The notes beneath the pieces are model-generated. The model was not told the origin of the DNA. It did not search any database and worked only from the letters and a program-made list of their open reading frames with translations. A program made the position numbers and the translations under genes. From contig CAVWBH010000001.1 of assembly GCA_963753195.1 (NCBI GenBank), forward strand, positions 434,001 through 498,000: a stretch of DNA of 64,000 bases. Direction: 5' to 3'. Source of the DNA: Palsa-504 sp963753195 (GTDB taxonomy: Bacteria > Actinomycetota > Actinomycetes > Streptosporangiales > Streptosporangiaceae). How positions within the stretch are numbered: the first letter of the stretch is position 1; every line of letters begins with the position of its first letter. Positions 41,507 to 50,253 of the stretch are shown in pieces.

Positions 41507-42202
41507 ATGAATAAGTACCTGATGATGGGCGTGCAGGGCAGCGGGAAGAGCACGCACAGCCATATGCTGGCCGCTGACCTGGACATCGTGCACATCAGCA
41601 TGGGTGACATCTTCCGCTGGCACGTGCAGAACCACACGAAGACCGGCGCCCACATCCGGCGGGTCATGGCCGCAGGCGAGCTGCTTTCAGACGAGATCGT
41701 TCAGTCGGTGATCGAGACCAGGCTGACCGAGCACGACTGGAATTACGGGTTTGTCATCGACGGGTTCCCGCGGAACCGGCCCCAGGCCGAGTTTTTCCTG
41801 CAGAACTACGACATTGACGGCGTGATCGTTCTCCACGTGCCGGACGGCGAGGTCCGCCGGCGGGTGCTCAATCGCCGGCAGTGCGCGGACTGCGGCAGCA
41901 GCTACCATCTGATGGACAGCCGCCCCGCGGTGCCCGGCAAGTGCGACGAGTGCGGCGGGCAGCTGGTCACCCGGGAGGATGACACCGAGGAGGCGCTGGC
42001 GGTCCGGCTGCGGACCTACCACGAGGAGACCAACCCGATCCTCGAGCTGTTCCGGCGCAAGGAATACGTCATCACCGTGGATGCGCGGCCCGCGACCGAG
42101 ACCGTCCAGGCGGAGATCATGGCCAAGCTCGGCCTCCCGAAGGCCAAGCCGCACAACGCCCACGACCTGATGAGGGACCCCCAGGAGAGCGGGAGTGCGT
42201 GA
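41507..42202 (+). CDS. Adenylate-kinase-like nucleoside monophosphate kinase with zinc lid
   Basis: A 231-residue kinase converting AMP and ATP to two ADP or acting on a related NMP. The P-loop is GVQGSGKST, instead of the usual GxPGxGKGT. NMP-binding segments ISMGDIFRWHV and FVIDGFPRNRPQAEFFL are present. The lid holds a Cys4 zinc site, CADCGSSYHLMD ... KCDECGG, and EALAVRLRTYHEETNPI follows. The essential adk normally lies beside secY, so this is likely a second, divergent copy. Its 3' end overlaps the PRPP-synthetase gene by 8 bases. Confidence 0.85.
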   Translation: MNKYLMMGVQGSGKSTHSHMLAADLDIVHISMGDIFRWHVQNHTKTGAHIRRVMAAGELLSDEIVQSVIETRLTEHDWNYGFVIDGFPRNRPQAEFFLQNYDIDGVIVLHVPDGEVRRRVLNRRQCADCGSSYHLMDSRPAVPGKCDECGGQLVTREDDTEEALAVRLRTYHEETNPILELFRRKEYVITVDARPATETVQAEIMAKLGLPKAKPHNAHDLMRDPQESGSA

Positions 42203-43124
42203 AATCGTCGTGTTCGGCGGCAGCGCCCACCGGGCCCTGACCGCTGAGATCTGCGCGTTCCTGGGCGTGCCGCAGCAGCCCGTCATGCTGGAGCGGTTCG
42301 CGAACGACTGCCTGGAGATCCAGCTCCAGGCCAACTGCCGGGAACGGGACGTGTTCCTCATCCAGCCGCTGGTCCAGCCGGTCCAGGAGAACCTGGTGGA
42401 GCTGCTGCTGATGGCCGACGCCGCGCGCGGCGCGTCCGCCGCCCGGGTGACCGCGGTGATACCCCACTACGCGTACGCGCGGTCGGACAAGAAAGACAAG
42501 CCGAGGATCTCCATCGGCGCGCGCCTGGTCGCCGACCTGCTGGTCACCGCGGGCGTGAACCGGGTGCTCACCTTGACCCTGCACTCCCCGCAGGTGCACG
42601 GGTTCTTCTCCGTGCCGGTGGACCACCTGCACGCGCTGCGCGAGCTGGCCGCCTATTTCCGCGGCCGGGACCTGTCCAACACGGTGGTCGTCGCGCCGGA
42701 CCTCGGCTACGCCAAGAGCGCCGCGGAGTTCGCCCGCAGGCTAGGCGTGCCGGTCGCCGCGGGCTCGAAGGAGCGGATCAGCGACACCAAGGTCCGCATC
42801 AACGCCATCATCGGCGAGGTGGATGACCGCGACGTGATCGTCATCGACGACGAGATCTCCCGCGGCACCACCGTGTTCGAGCTGCTCGACCGGCTGCGCG
42901 AGCACAAGGTGCGTTCGGTCGCCGTGGCCTGCACGCACGGCCTGTTCGCCGATAACGCGCTGGACAAGCTGGCCGCCGAGGTGAGTGAGGTGGTCTGCAC
43001 CAACTCCGCGCCGATCCCGGACGACAACCCCAAGCTGCACGTGCTGTCGGTCGCCCCGGCCCTGGCCGACGCCATCAGCCGCATCCACGACGGCGAGTCG
43101 GTCAGCGCCCTCTTCCAGCAGTAG
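42195..43124 (+). CDS. Ribose-phosphate pyrophosphokinase-like protein
   Basis: Makes PRPP and AMP from ribose 5-phosphate and ATP if active. The 309-residue protein has the family order: MLERFANDCLEIQLQANCRERDVFLIQ (FxDGE region variant), IPHYAYARSDKKDKPRISIG (flexible loop), LTLHSPQVHGFFSVPVD, VVVAPDLGYAKSAAEFARRL, and the PRPP loop VIVIDDEISRGTT, which differs from the usual DD-x-x-x-T-G-G-T. The start GTG 42195 is within the kinase gene. This is probably a paralogue rather than the housekeeping Prs. Its 3' end overlaps the convergent peptidase by 23 bases. Confidence 0.85.
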   Translation: MREIVVFGGSAHRALTAEICAFLGVPQQPVMLERFANDCLEIQLQANCRERDVFLIQPLVQPVQENLVELLLMADAARGASAARVTAVIPHYAYARSDKKDKPRISIGARLVADLLVTAGVNRVLTLTLHSPQVHGFFSVPVDHLHALRELAAYFRGRDLSNTVVVAPDLGYAKSAAEFARRLGVPVAAGSKERISDTKVRINAIIGEVDDRDVIVIDDEISRGTTVFELLDRLREHKVRSVAVACTHGLFADNALDKLAAEVSEVVCTNSAPIPDDNPKLHVLSVAPALADAISRIHDGESVSALFQQ

Positions 43125-45216
43125 CCGCCGCGCCCGTGGCCGTCTGGATGATCCAGGCCAGGATCAGGGCCTCCTCGAGCCACGCGTCGTAACGGCCGCT
43201 GCGGCCGCCGTGGCCCGCCTCCATCTCGATCTTGAGCAGGAACGGGCCGCCCTGGCCCGCGGCCCGCAGGCGGGCGATCCACTTGGCGGGCTCGTGGTAG
43301 GTCACCCGGGTGTCGTTCAGGCCGCCGAGGGCGAAGATCGGCGGGTAGGCCTGCCCAGTGACGTTCTCGTACGGCGTGTACGACTTCATGTACGCGTAGG
43401 CCGCCGGGTCGTGCAGCGGGTCGCCCCACTCCTCCCACTCGGTCACGGTCAGCGGCAGCGACGGGTCCAGGATCGTGTTCAGCGCGTCGACGAACGGCAC
43501 CTGGGCCACGATCCCGGCGAAGTCCTGCGGCGCCAGGTTGGCGACCGCGCCCATCAGCAGCCCGCCCGCCGAGCCGCCGCGGGCCACCAGCCGGGACGCG
43601 GACGTCCAGCCGGACCGGGCCAGGTGCTCAGCGCAGGCGATGAAGTCGGTGAAGGTGTTCTTCTTGCGCAGCAGCTTGCCGTCGTCGTACCAGGCCCGGC
43701 CCATCTCACCGCCGCCCCGGACGTGCGCGATCGCGTACACGAAGCCCCGGTCGAGCAGCGACAGGACCGGAATCGAGAAGCCCGGGTCACGGGAGATCTC
43801 GTAGCTGCCGTAGCCGTTCAGCAGACACGGGGCGGAGCCGTCGCGTGGCGTGCCCCGGCGGCAGACCAGCGAGACGGGGATCCGCGTGCCGTCCGAAGCG
43901 ACCGCCCACTCCCGGTGCTGCTCGTAGTCTTCGCTCCGGTACGGCTCGCCCGACGGGGACGGCAGCACCGGCTGGCGCTTGAGCAGGGTCAGCTCGCCGG
44001 TGGCCATGTCGCAGTCGTAGACCGAGCCGGGCGTGACCAGCGAGGTGTAGGCCAGCCGGAAGCGGGCCGAGTCGAACTCGGGGTTCGCCCCGGGCGAGAC
44101 CCGGTAGACCGGCTCGCCGAACGCGATCTCCCGCTCGCCGCCGCCATCGGACCGCAGGATCCGCAGCCCGGTCAGCCCCTCGCGGCGGAACCAGATCACG
44201 ATGAAGCCCGCGAACGCGGCCATGCTCAGCAGCCGGGTGTCGGCCCGGTGCGGCACCAGCGGGGTCCAGGCCGCCGGGTCGGACAGCGGCGCGGTGGCGA
44301 GCTCGAAGTTCTCCGCGCCCTCGTTGTGCAGGATGAGCAGCCGGTCCCCGGCGTCGTCGACGTCGTAGTCCACGCCGTGCCGGCGCGGAACCACCACGGT
44401 GGCTTCACCGCCGGGCGCGGCCGCGTCGATCAGCCGCACCTCGCTGGTCAGTTTGCTCGCGGTCCTGATCACCACGTACCGGTCGCTGCGGGTCCGGCCG
44501 ACGTCGACGTGGAACCGCTCGTCGGCCTCCTCGAACACGATGACGTCCTGGCCGGCCGGGGTGCCGACCAGATGCCGCCACACGCGGTAGGGGCGCCACG
44601 CGTCGTCGACCGTGACGTAGAACAGGACGGAGCCGTCCAGCGACCACGCGCAGCCGTAATAGGTGCCGGGGATCTCATCGGGCGCCAGCGCGCCGCTGGC
44701 CAGGTCCTTGATCCTGATCGTGAACCGCTCGTCGCCGGTGAAGTCGGTGGAGTAGGCCAGCCAGCGCCAGTCCGGGCTGGGCTGGTAGGCGCCGAGGGCG
44801 AAGAACCCCGCCCCGGCGGCCAGGTCGTTGCCGTCCAGCAGCACTTCCTCCCCGTCCAGCGGCTGGCCGGCGGCCGCTTCGGGCGGGAGGACCTCGCCCG
44901 CCCGGACCGCGCGGCGGCAGTGCACGGCGTACTGCTGGCCTTCCACCGTCCGCGCGTACTGCCACCAGCCGCCCTTGCGCACCGGGACGGACAGGTCGCT
45001 CTCCTGGGTCCGCGCCTTGATCTCGGCGAAGATCTGATCCCGCAGCGGGGCGAGCCCGGCGGTGGCCGCCTCGGCGTAGGCGTTCTCGGCCGCCAGGTAG
45101 GCGATGGTGTCCGGGTCGTCCTTGTCAGCCAGCCAGGCGTACTCATCGATGACAGTGTCGCCGTGGTAGGTGCGCTCGCGGCTGACCTGCTTGGCGGACG
45201 GCGGCTCGATGCTCAT
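43102..45216 (-). CDS. Oligopeptidase B-like S9 family peptidase
   Basis: A 704-residue cytoplasmic serine oligopeptidase cleaving short peptides, probably after basic residues. An N-terminal beta-propeller (about 70-410; YARTVEGQQYAVHCRR, DWRWLAYSTDFTGDERF) is followed by the alpha/beta-hydrolase domain. This carries LLNGYGSYEISRDPGFS, AHVRGGGEMGRAWYDDGK, the nucleophile ARGGSAGGLLMGAVAN, Asp in GGLNDTRVTYHEPAKW, and the catalytic His in EMEAGHGGRSGRYD. All triad residues are visible. ATG 45216 gives MSIEPPSAKQVSRERTYHGD. It is convergent with and overlaps the PRPP-synthetase gene. Confidence 0.93.
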   Translation of the reverse strand: MSIEPPSAKQVSRERTYHGDTVIDEYAWLADKDDPDTIAYLAAENAYAEAATAGLAPLRDQIFAEIKARTQESDLSVPVRKGGWWQYARTVEGQQYAVHCRRAVRAGEVLPPEAAAGQPLDGEEVLLDGNDLAAGAGFFALGAYQPSPDWRWLAYSTDFTGDERFTIRIKDLASGALAPDEIPGTYYGCAWSLDGSVLFYVTVDDAWRPYRVWRHLVGTPAGQDVIVFEEADERFHVDVGRTRSDRYVVIRTASKLTSEVRLIDAAAPGGEATVVVPRRHGVDYDVDDAGDRLLILHNEGAENFELATAPLSDPAAWTPLVPHRADTRLLSMAAFAGFIVIWFRREGLTGLRILRSDGGGEREIAFGEPVYRVSPGANPEFDSARFRLAYTSLVTPGSVYDCDMATGELTLLKRQPVLPSPSGEPYRSEDYEQHREWAVASDGTRIPVSLVCRRGTPRDGSAPCLLNGYGSYEISRDPGFSIPVLSLLDRGFVYAIAHVRGGGEMGRAWYDDGKLLRKKNTFTDFIACAEHLARSGWTSASRLVARGGSAGGLLMGAVANLAPQDFAGIVAQVPFVDALNTILDPSLPLTVTEWEEWGDPLHDPAAYAYMKSYTPYENVTGQAYPPIFALGGLNDTRVTYHEPAKWIARLRAAGQGGPFLLKIEMEAGHGGRSGRYDAWLEEALILAWIIQTATGAAATAGRGR

Positions 45217-45435
45217 GTCGGCTCAGTCTAACGATGCGCCGCACCCCGGTTCCGGCGCTCTGCAGCCGTGCCCGGACACTGCGGCCCCAGGTACCGAACG
45301 GGCCGTGGCGCGTCCCGCCTGCCCACCTCACACATCTCCTGGGAGACCAGTCATCCTGCTGATAGCGGCCGGGACGGCAACCGTTACTCTGTCCGGTGAG
45401 ATGCTTGATGCCGGCGGAGAGGGAAGGACAGTCCC
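45217..45435. other. Divergent region before the DyP-encapsulin operon
   Basis: About 220 bp separates the peptidase start from the peroxidase start. No gene or clear operator was seen; GAGAGGGAAGGA (45418-45429) is the ribosome-binding region of the peroxidase gene. Confidence 0.3.
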
Positions 45436-46554
45436 GTGACGGAGTGGTCACGCGTTCCTCCGGATCTTGCCCCGGCGGATCTTGCCCCGGCCCCCGAGCC
45501 GCAGCCCGTGCTGACCCCGCTCACCGCCAACGCGATCTTCCTGGTGCTGACGATCGACCCGGGCGGGCAGGACGCGGTCCGCGACCTGCTCAGCGACTGG
45601 ACCAGCGTGGCGCGGTCAGTCGGTTTCCGTGCCCCCGAGGGGCCGATGGCCGCGATTGCCGCGATCGGCTCACGCGCCTGGGACCGGTTGTTCTCCGGTC
45701 CGCGCCCGGCCGAGCTGCATCCGTTCGGTGAGCTCGCCGGGCCCGTGCACCAGGCCCCGGCCACCGCCGGCGACCTGCTGTTCCACCTCCGGCATGAGCG
45801 GATGGACGTCTGTTTCGAGTTCGCGGCCCACGCCCTTAACCGCCTGGCCGGGGCGGCCACCGTGGTGGATGAGGTGCACGGCTTCCGGTACTTCGACGAG
45901 CGGGACCTGCTCGGCTTCGTCGACGGCACCGAGAACCCCGCCGGGCGCGCGGCTGGGGCCGCGGCCCTGGTCGGCGAGGCCGACCCCGCGTTCGCCGGCG
46001 GCAGTTACGTCATCGTCCAGAAATACCTGCACGACCTGGCGGCCTGGAACGCGCTGAGCACGGAGGACCAGGAGAAGGCGATCGGCCGCTACAAGCTGTC
46101 CGACATCGAGATGCCTGATGACGTCAAGCCGGCCGACTCGCACGTCGCGCTGAACACCATCGAGGAGCCCGACGGCACGCAGCGGCAGATCCTGCGGGCC
46201 AACATGCCGTTCGGTGAGGTGGGGCGCGGGGAATTCGGCACGTACTACATCGCCTACGCGGCCACGCCGTCGGTGACCGAGCTGATGCTCAGCCACATGT
46301 TCATCGGCGACCCGCCGGGCAACACCGACCGGATCCTCGATTTCTCCACCGCCGTCACCGGCGGGCTGTTCTTCGCGCCGCCGGCTGACTTCCTTGACGA
46401 TCTTCCCGGCCCGCCCGGCGACCCCGGGGATCCCGGCCCGCCCGGCGACCCCGGGGATCCCGGCCCGCCGGGCGACCCCGCTGATTCCGCGCCGGACGCC
46501 GGGGCAGGGGATGGTTCCCTCGGCATTGGCAGCTTGAGGAGGAGCACGTCATGA
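45436..46554 (+). CDS. Dye-decolorizing peroxidase, encapsulin cargo
   Basis: Heme peroxidase of the DypB type that is packaged into encapsulin. The 372-residue protein has GFVDGTENP with distal Asp about 163, proximal His about 236 (ADSHVALN) and distal Arg about 254 (LRANMPFG). Each is offset by ten from Asp153, His226 and Arg244 of Rhodococcus jostii DypB. The core ends near residue 320 and is followed by a Gly-X-Y segment of three PGPPGDPGD-type units (about 324-349). The encapsulin-targeting peptide DGSLGIGSLRRS lies at the extreme C-terminus. The GTG start has GGGAAGGA upstream. The stop overlaps the encapsulin start (ATGA). Confidence 0.95.
   Translation: MTEWSRVPPDLAPADLAPAPEPQPVLTPLTANAIFLVLTIDPGGQDAVRDLLSDWTSVARSVGFRAPEGPMAAIAAIGSRAWDRLFSGPRPAELHPFGELAGPVHQAPATAGDLLFHLRHERMDVCFEFAAHALNRLAGAATVVDEVHGFRYFDERDLLGFVDGTENPAGRAAGAAALVGEADPAFAGGSYVIVQKYLHDLAAWNALSTEDQEKAIGRYKLSDIEMPDDVKPADSHVALNTIEEPDGTQRQILRANMPFGEVGRGEFGTYYIAYAATPSVTELMLSHMFIGDPPGNTDRILDFSTAVTGGLFFAPPADFLDDLPGPPGDPGDPGPPGDPGDPGPPGDPADSAPDAGAGDGSLGIGSLRRSTS
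46405..46485 (+). repeat. Three 27-bp repeats encoding a collagen-like linker
   Basis: Two identical 27-bp units (46405-46431 and 46432-46458) and one diverged copy (46459-46485) each encode nine residues, PGPPGDPGD or PGPPGDPAD. Glycine falls at every third residue, so the segment is of collagen type, between the peroxidase core and the targeting peptide. Confidence 0.95.
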
Positions 46555-47360
46555 ACAACCTGCACCGCGAGCTCGCGCCGGTTTCCGATGCAGCCTGGGC
46601 GAGCATCGAGGCCGAAGCCCGCCGGACATTCGAGCAGAACGTAGCCGGGCGCCGGGTCGCGGACGTCACCGGGCCCGGCGGCCCCAGCCTGGCCAGCGTG
46701 GGCACCGGCCACCTGGCCGAGATAGCGCCGCCCGGGCCCGACCCCGCCGGGCTCCTGGCCTGGCTGCGCACCGCGCAGCAGCTCGTCCAGCTCCGGGTGC
46801 CGTTCACCGTGAGCAGGCTGGATGTGGACAACGTGGAGCGCGGCGCGCAGGACTCGGACTGGGAGCCGGTCAAGGAAGCGGCCCGGCAGATCGCCTTCGC
46901 CGAGGACCGGGCCGTCTTCGACGGCTACCCGGCCGCCGGGATCACCGGGGTCAGGCCGAGCACGTCCAACCGGGTCCTCTCGCTGCCTGCTGAGGCGCGC
47001 GAGTACCCGGTCGTGGTCAGCCAGGCGGTCAGCGCGCTCCGGCTGGCCGGCGTGGGCGGCCCGTTCTCGCTGCTGCTGTCGGCGCCCGCCTACACGCTGG
47101 TGAGCGAGACCACCGAGCACGGCTACCCGATCCGCGAGCACCTGGCCCGCGTGGTGGACGGCGACATCATCTGGGCGCCGGCTATCGACGGGGCGGTCCT
47201 GGTGTCCACCCGCGGCGGCGACTACGAGCTGCGCATCGGGCAGGACCTGTCGATCGGCTACCTGTCCCATGACTCGGAGTTCGTGGAGCTGTACTTCCAG
47301 GAGTCGCTGACGTTCCTGGCCTACACCGCCGAAGCCAGCGTGGTGCTCAACGCGCCCTGA
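46551..47360 (+). CDS. Encapsulin nanocompartment shell protein (family 1)
   Basis: HK97-fold shell protein that self-assembles into a nanocompartment around the peroxidase. The 269-residue product begins MNNLHRELAPVSDAAWASIEAEARRTFEQNVAGRRVADV, the invariant family 1 N-terminus that forms the cargo-binding pocket. VPFTVSRLDVDNVERGAQDSDWEPVKEAARQIAFAED is the E-loop to spine region, and SIGYLSHDSEFVELYFQESLTFL the C-terminal segment. The length is that of the 60-subunit type. It is translationally coupled to the cargo gene. Confidence 0.96.
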   Translation: MNNLHRELAPVSDAAWASIEAEARRTFEQNVAGRRVADVTGPGGPSLASVGTGHLAEIAPPGPDPAGLLAWLRTAQQLVQLRVPFTVSRLDVDNVERGAQDSDWEPVKEAARQIAFAEDRAVFDGYPAAGITGVRPSTSNRVLSLPAEAREYPVVVSQAVSALRLAGVGGPFSLLLSAPAYTLVSETTEHGYPIREHLARVVDGDIIWAPAIDGAVLVSTRGGDYELRIGQDLSIGYLSHDSEFVELYFQESLTFLAYTAEASVVLNAP

Positions 47361-47414
47361 TCCGGCGTCCCGCGGTTCTCCAGCCCGCCGCCGGGTCCCC
47401 GGTGTCCTGGCGTC

Positions 47415-47750
47415 TCAGTCCTGGTACCGGGTGGGCGGGAACGGATGTTCCTCGTCGATGGGGCGAAGCTCGCCCTCTTCGGACTCCCGGCTGACCTCGG
47501 CGCGTTCTTCCTGGTAGGCCTCGGTCTGCCGGACGTCCTGGGTCAGCGGCGGCGTGTCCGTGGCGGGCGGCACCTCGTCCGGGTCGTAGGCGTCGACACC
47601 GGCCGCGACGCGCTCCTCCTCGGTGAGGCGGGCCAGCTGATCTTCGTTGAGGCGGTCGATCTCGCCGCCGTGCTGCCTGCGGTCCCGATGGAACCGCTCG
47701 GGAAACTGATCGACAAACTCGGCTGGCGCGTCCGGATCCTGCTCAGACAT
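47415..47750 (-). CDS. Small acidic hypothetical protein
   Basis: A 111-residue, highly charged and probably largely disordered protein: MSEQDPDAPAEFVDQFPERFHRDRRQHGGEIDRLNEDQLARLTEEERVAAGVDAYDPDEVPPATDTPP and an acidic end with DEEHPFPP. ATG 47750 has GGAGG about 7 bases upstream, so expression is likely. Similar short acidic proteins occur in actinobacteria; no function is known to me. Confidence 0.7.
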   Translation of the reverse strand: MSEQDPDAPAEFVDQFPERFHRDRRQHGGEIDRLNEDQLARLTEEERVAAGVDAYDPDEVPPATDTPPLTQDVRQTEAYQEERAEVSRESEEGELRPIDEEHPFPPTRYQD

Positions 47751-47827
47751 CGCACCTCCTGACCAAATCGCATCTCCTGGGCTTGGGACCAACGGGACCC
47801 AAGTGTAGACCGCGGCCACTTCGCCCT

Positions 47828-49078
47828 TCAGCGGGCGTTCCAGCACACCGACAGGTGGGCCGGCTTGCGGAAAACCAGCCCGGACGGCGCGCTGGGGGAG
47901 CGCGGGTCCAGGTGCAGGCCGGGCAGCTGCTCCAGCATCGCCTGCACGGCTATCCGCGCCTCCAGGCGGGCCAGGTGGACACCGAGGCAGAAATGCGGGC
48001 CATGGGCGAAGGCCAGCTGCCGGCCCGGGTCAGGGCGGCGGGTGTCGAAGACGTCGGGATGACCGAAGACCGCCGGGTCCCGGTTCGCCCCGGCGATGGA
48101 CACTGTCACCTGGTCACCGGCCAGGATACGGGCCGGGCCGAGCCGGGTATCGCGGGTCGCGTACCGGTCGACGACCGCCGCCGCGGGCTCCAGCCGCAGC
48201 GATTCCTCGACCGCCGCGGGGATCAGGCCGTGGTCGGCGAGCACCATTTCCAGCTCGGCGGGGGAGGACAGCAGCTGCAGCATGGCGTTGGTGATCATTC
48301 CCTCGGTGGTCTCGATCCCGCCGAACAGCAAGACCGCCGCATTGGAGATGGCCTCCGCCTCGGTCAGCGGCCCGGCCGCCTCAGCCAGCACCGAGCCGGC
48401 CGCCCCGGCGGCGATGACCTGTCCGAGCCTGGCGGCCAGTGCGGCGAAGGCGGCGGTCCCGGCGGCCGCCGTGCTACCGGGCTGATCGGGGCCGGCCTCG
48501 GGGGTGGGCCGCTGTCCCGCCGCGCGGCCCGCGGCGGCGGCTTCGGCCTGCACGGCCGCAACGATCCCGTCGTACCAGCCCAGGACCGTAGCCGGATCGG
48601 TCTGCCCCAGCCCGAGGGCCTCCGCCATGACCGCCGCGGCCAGCGGCCCGGCCACGGCGCGGCGCAGCTCGGCCTCGCCTCGCGGCCGGATGGCGGCGAC
48701 CAGCCGGCTGGCCTCGCTGCGGATGAACGATTCGAGCCGGGCGTGGACCTCGTCGGCCCGGAACGGGCGCGTGAACGGAGCCCGGTGGCGGGCATGCTGC
48801 GCGCCGTCCAGCGAGAGCATGCTCGGCCCGACCACCTTAGCCGTGGAGAACCGAGGGTCGTCGACCGTGAACGCCCGGGCGTCGCGGAGCACGTCGACGG
48901 CCAGCTGGTAGCCGGTGACCAGCCAGGCGCCCAGGACCGGGACCCAGCAGACCGGCGCCGCGTCGCGGAGCCGGGCCAGCACCGGATGCGGATCGGTTTC
49001 CAGGTCCGCCACCGTGATCGCCTCGGCCGGCCCGCTCGGCGTGCGCACGCTAGCCCGCCGCCACTGGGGATTGCTCAC
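47828..49078 (-). CDS. Cytochrome P450
   Basis: A 416-residue soluble bacterial P450 monooxygenase. The I-helix oxygen-binding motif is LLFGGIETTEG (about 250-260), the K-helix ExxR is EESLRLEP, and the heme loop is FAHGPHFCLGVHLAR with Cys about 363. The N-terminus has PVLARLRDAAPVCWVPVLGAWLVTGY, and the C-helix region DGAQHARHRAPFTRPFRADEV is intact. No ferredoxin gene is adjacent. The GTG start at 49078 lies within the upstream YbhN-type gene, 29 bases before its end, so expression is probably coupled. The substrate is unknown. Confidence 0.92.
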   Translation of the reverse strand: MSNPQWRRASVRTPSGPAEAITVADLETDPHPVLARLRDAAPVCWVPVLGAWLVTGYQLAVDVLRDARAFTVDDPRFSTAKVVGPSMLSLDGAQHARHRAPFTRPFRADEVHARLESFIRSEASRLVAAIRPRGEAELRRAVAGPLAAAVMAEALGLGQTDPATVLGWYDGIVAAVQAEAAAAGRAAGQRPTPEAGPDQPGSTAAAGTAAFAALAARLGQVIAAGAAGSVLAEAAGPLTEAEAISNAAVLLFGGIETTEGMITNAMLQLLSSPAELEMVLADHGLIPAAVEESLRLEPAAAVVDRYATRDTRLGPARILAGDQVTVSIAGANRDPAVFGHPDVFDTRRPDPGRQLAFAHGPHFCLGVHLARLEARIAVQAMLEQLPGLHLDPRSPSAPSGLVFRKPAHLSVCWNAR

Positions 49079-50168
49079 CGGAGTCGGGAGATTGCCTACC
49101 GGAACCGGGGGATTGCTTGCCGGAACTGGGGGAGTCGGCCTCCGGTCCGATCCGTCCGCGGGCGAGCAGGGCCATCAAGAACCACCCGCCGATGAGGATC
49201 AGCCAGAAATTGACTAGGCGGTAGGCCAGCACGGCCGCCAGCGCCGACGAGCGGGGCAGCCCGGCCGCCGTCAGCGCCGCCGTCAGTGCCAGCTCCACGA
49301 GGGCGAATCCCCCGGGTGTAATTCCGGTGCTGCCGACCGCGGCCCCGGCCCCGTAGACCAGCAGCAGGCTATGCCAGGGAACAGGCTCGCCGGTGGCCCT
49401 TATCGCGCAGGCCAGTGCCCCGCAGTCGGCCACCCAGTTCGCCACGGCCAGCCCGAACACCTCCGCGTACCTTGGCCAGGGCAGCCGCAGGCTCGCCACC
49501 TGGTCCAGGAACTCGTCCAGGCCGTCAACGCCATGCGCGGGAACGCCGAGGACGCGCTGGGACAGGCTGGCCAGCCCGGCGATGACCTGGTGCAGGAGCC
49601 TGCGGATGCGCTCGAAGCGCAGCGCGAGCAGCACCGCGGCGCCGGGCACGATGAACACCAAAGCCCCCAGGAATCCCGCTGCGCTGGCCAGTGACGCCGA
49701 CCCGGCCAGCGCCCCGATCGCCAGCAGGAGGGCCAGCGCGGACGTGGAGAAGATCGCCGATACGGCCAGTGTCCAGCCCGTGGTGGCGGCGTCCACCCCG
49801 TGCCTGCGGAACTGGCGGTAGGAGAAGACCACGGCCAGCTCGGCACCCGCGAACGGCACCGAGATCGACAGCGCGTTCGCCGCGTAGGTAATCGCCATCA
49901 CCATGCTGAATCTGGGCGGCCGGCCGCTGACCCGCATCAGCTCCCTGCGGCTGAGCCCGAAACTCGACAGCGAGACCATTTCCGAGGCCAGGGCGAGCAG
50001 GAACCAGCCCCAGTTCAGGTGGGCCAGCACGTGCAGCGATTCGGCCAGCGTGCGGCGCTCGATGATGATGATGATGCTGACCAGGACCGCGACGGCCAGG
50101 GCGGCGAGCACGCCGTGCCGGTAGGTGTACCGGCGGGGAGCCCGCGCTGGTTCCGGATGCGCCATCAT
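49050..50168 (-). CDS. YbhN/LPG-synthase-TM-type integral membrane protein
   Basis: A 372-residue protein with about eight transmembrane helices of the UPF0104 (lysylphosphatidylglycerol synthase transmembrane region) fold: LNWGWFLLALASEMVSLSSFGLSRR, ISVPFAGAELAVVFSYRQFRRHGV, GAGAAVGSTGITPGGFALVELAL (the conserved P-G-G-x-G/A-x-x-E motif), and YRLVNFWLILIGGWFL. Without the soluble synthase domain such proteins are presumed lipid flippases or transporters. A hydrophilic tail of three seven-residue repeats (SGKQSPG, SGRQSPD, SGEQSPV) closes it and overlaps the P450 start. ATG 50168 or 50165 is the start. Confidence 0.85.
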   Translation of the reverse strand: MMAHPEPARAPRRYTYRHGVLAALAVAVLVSIIIIIERRTLAESLHVLAHLNWGWFLLALASEMVSLSSFGLSRRELMRVSGRPPRFSMVMAITYAANALSISVPFAGAELAVVFSYRQFRRHGVDAATTGWTLAVSAIFSTSALALLLAIGALAGSASLASAAGFLGALVFIVPGAAVLLALRFERIRRLLHQVIAGLASLSQRVLGVPAHGVDGLDEFLDQVASLRLPWPRYAEVFGLAVANWVADCGALACAIRATGEPVPWHSLLLVYGAGAAVGSTGITPGGFALVELALTAALTAAGLPRSSALAAVLAYRLVNFWLILIGGWFLMALLARGRIGPEADSPSSGKQSPGSGRQSPDSGEQSPVAAG

Positions 50169-50253
50169 GGGCCAAAATACCCGGATCTGCGTCACTACAG
50201 AAGACCAGGCCGTGATGCCGGGCTGGCCGCGCTGACTATGCCACCCTTGGACC

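Noticed and set aside
42985..45231. Plus-strand open frame of 748 codons opposite the S9 peptidase
   Set aside because: Antisense shadow of a clear oligopeptidase gene with its triad; the product is biased and without motifs.
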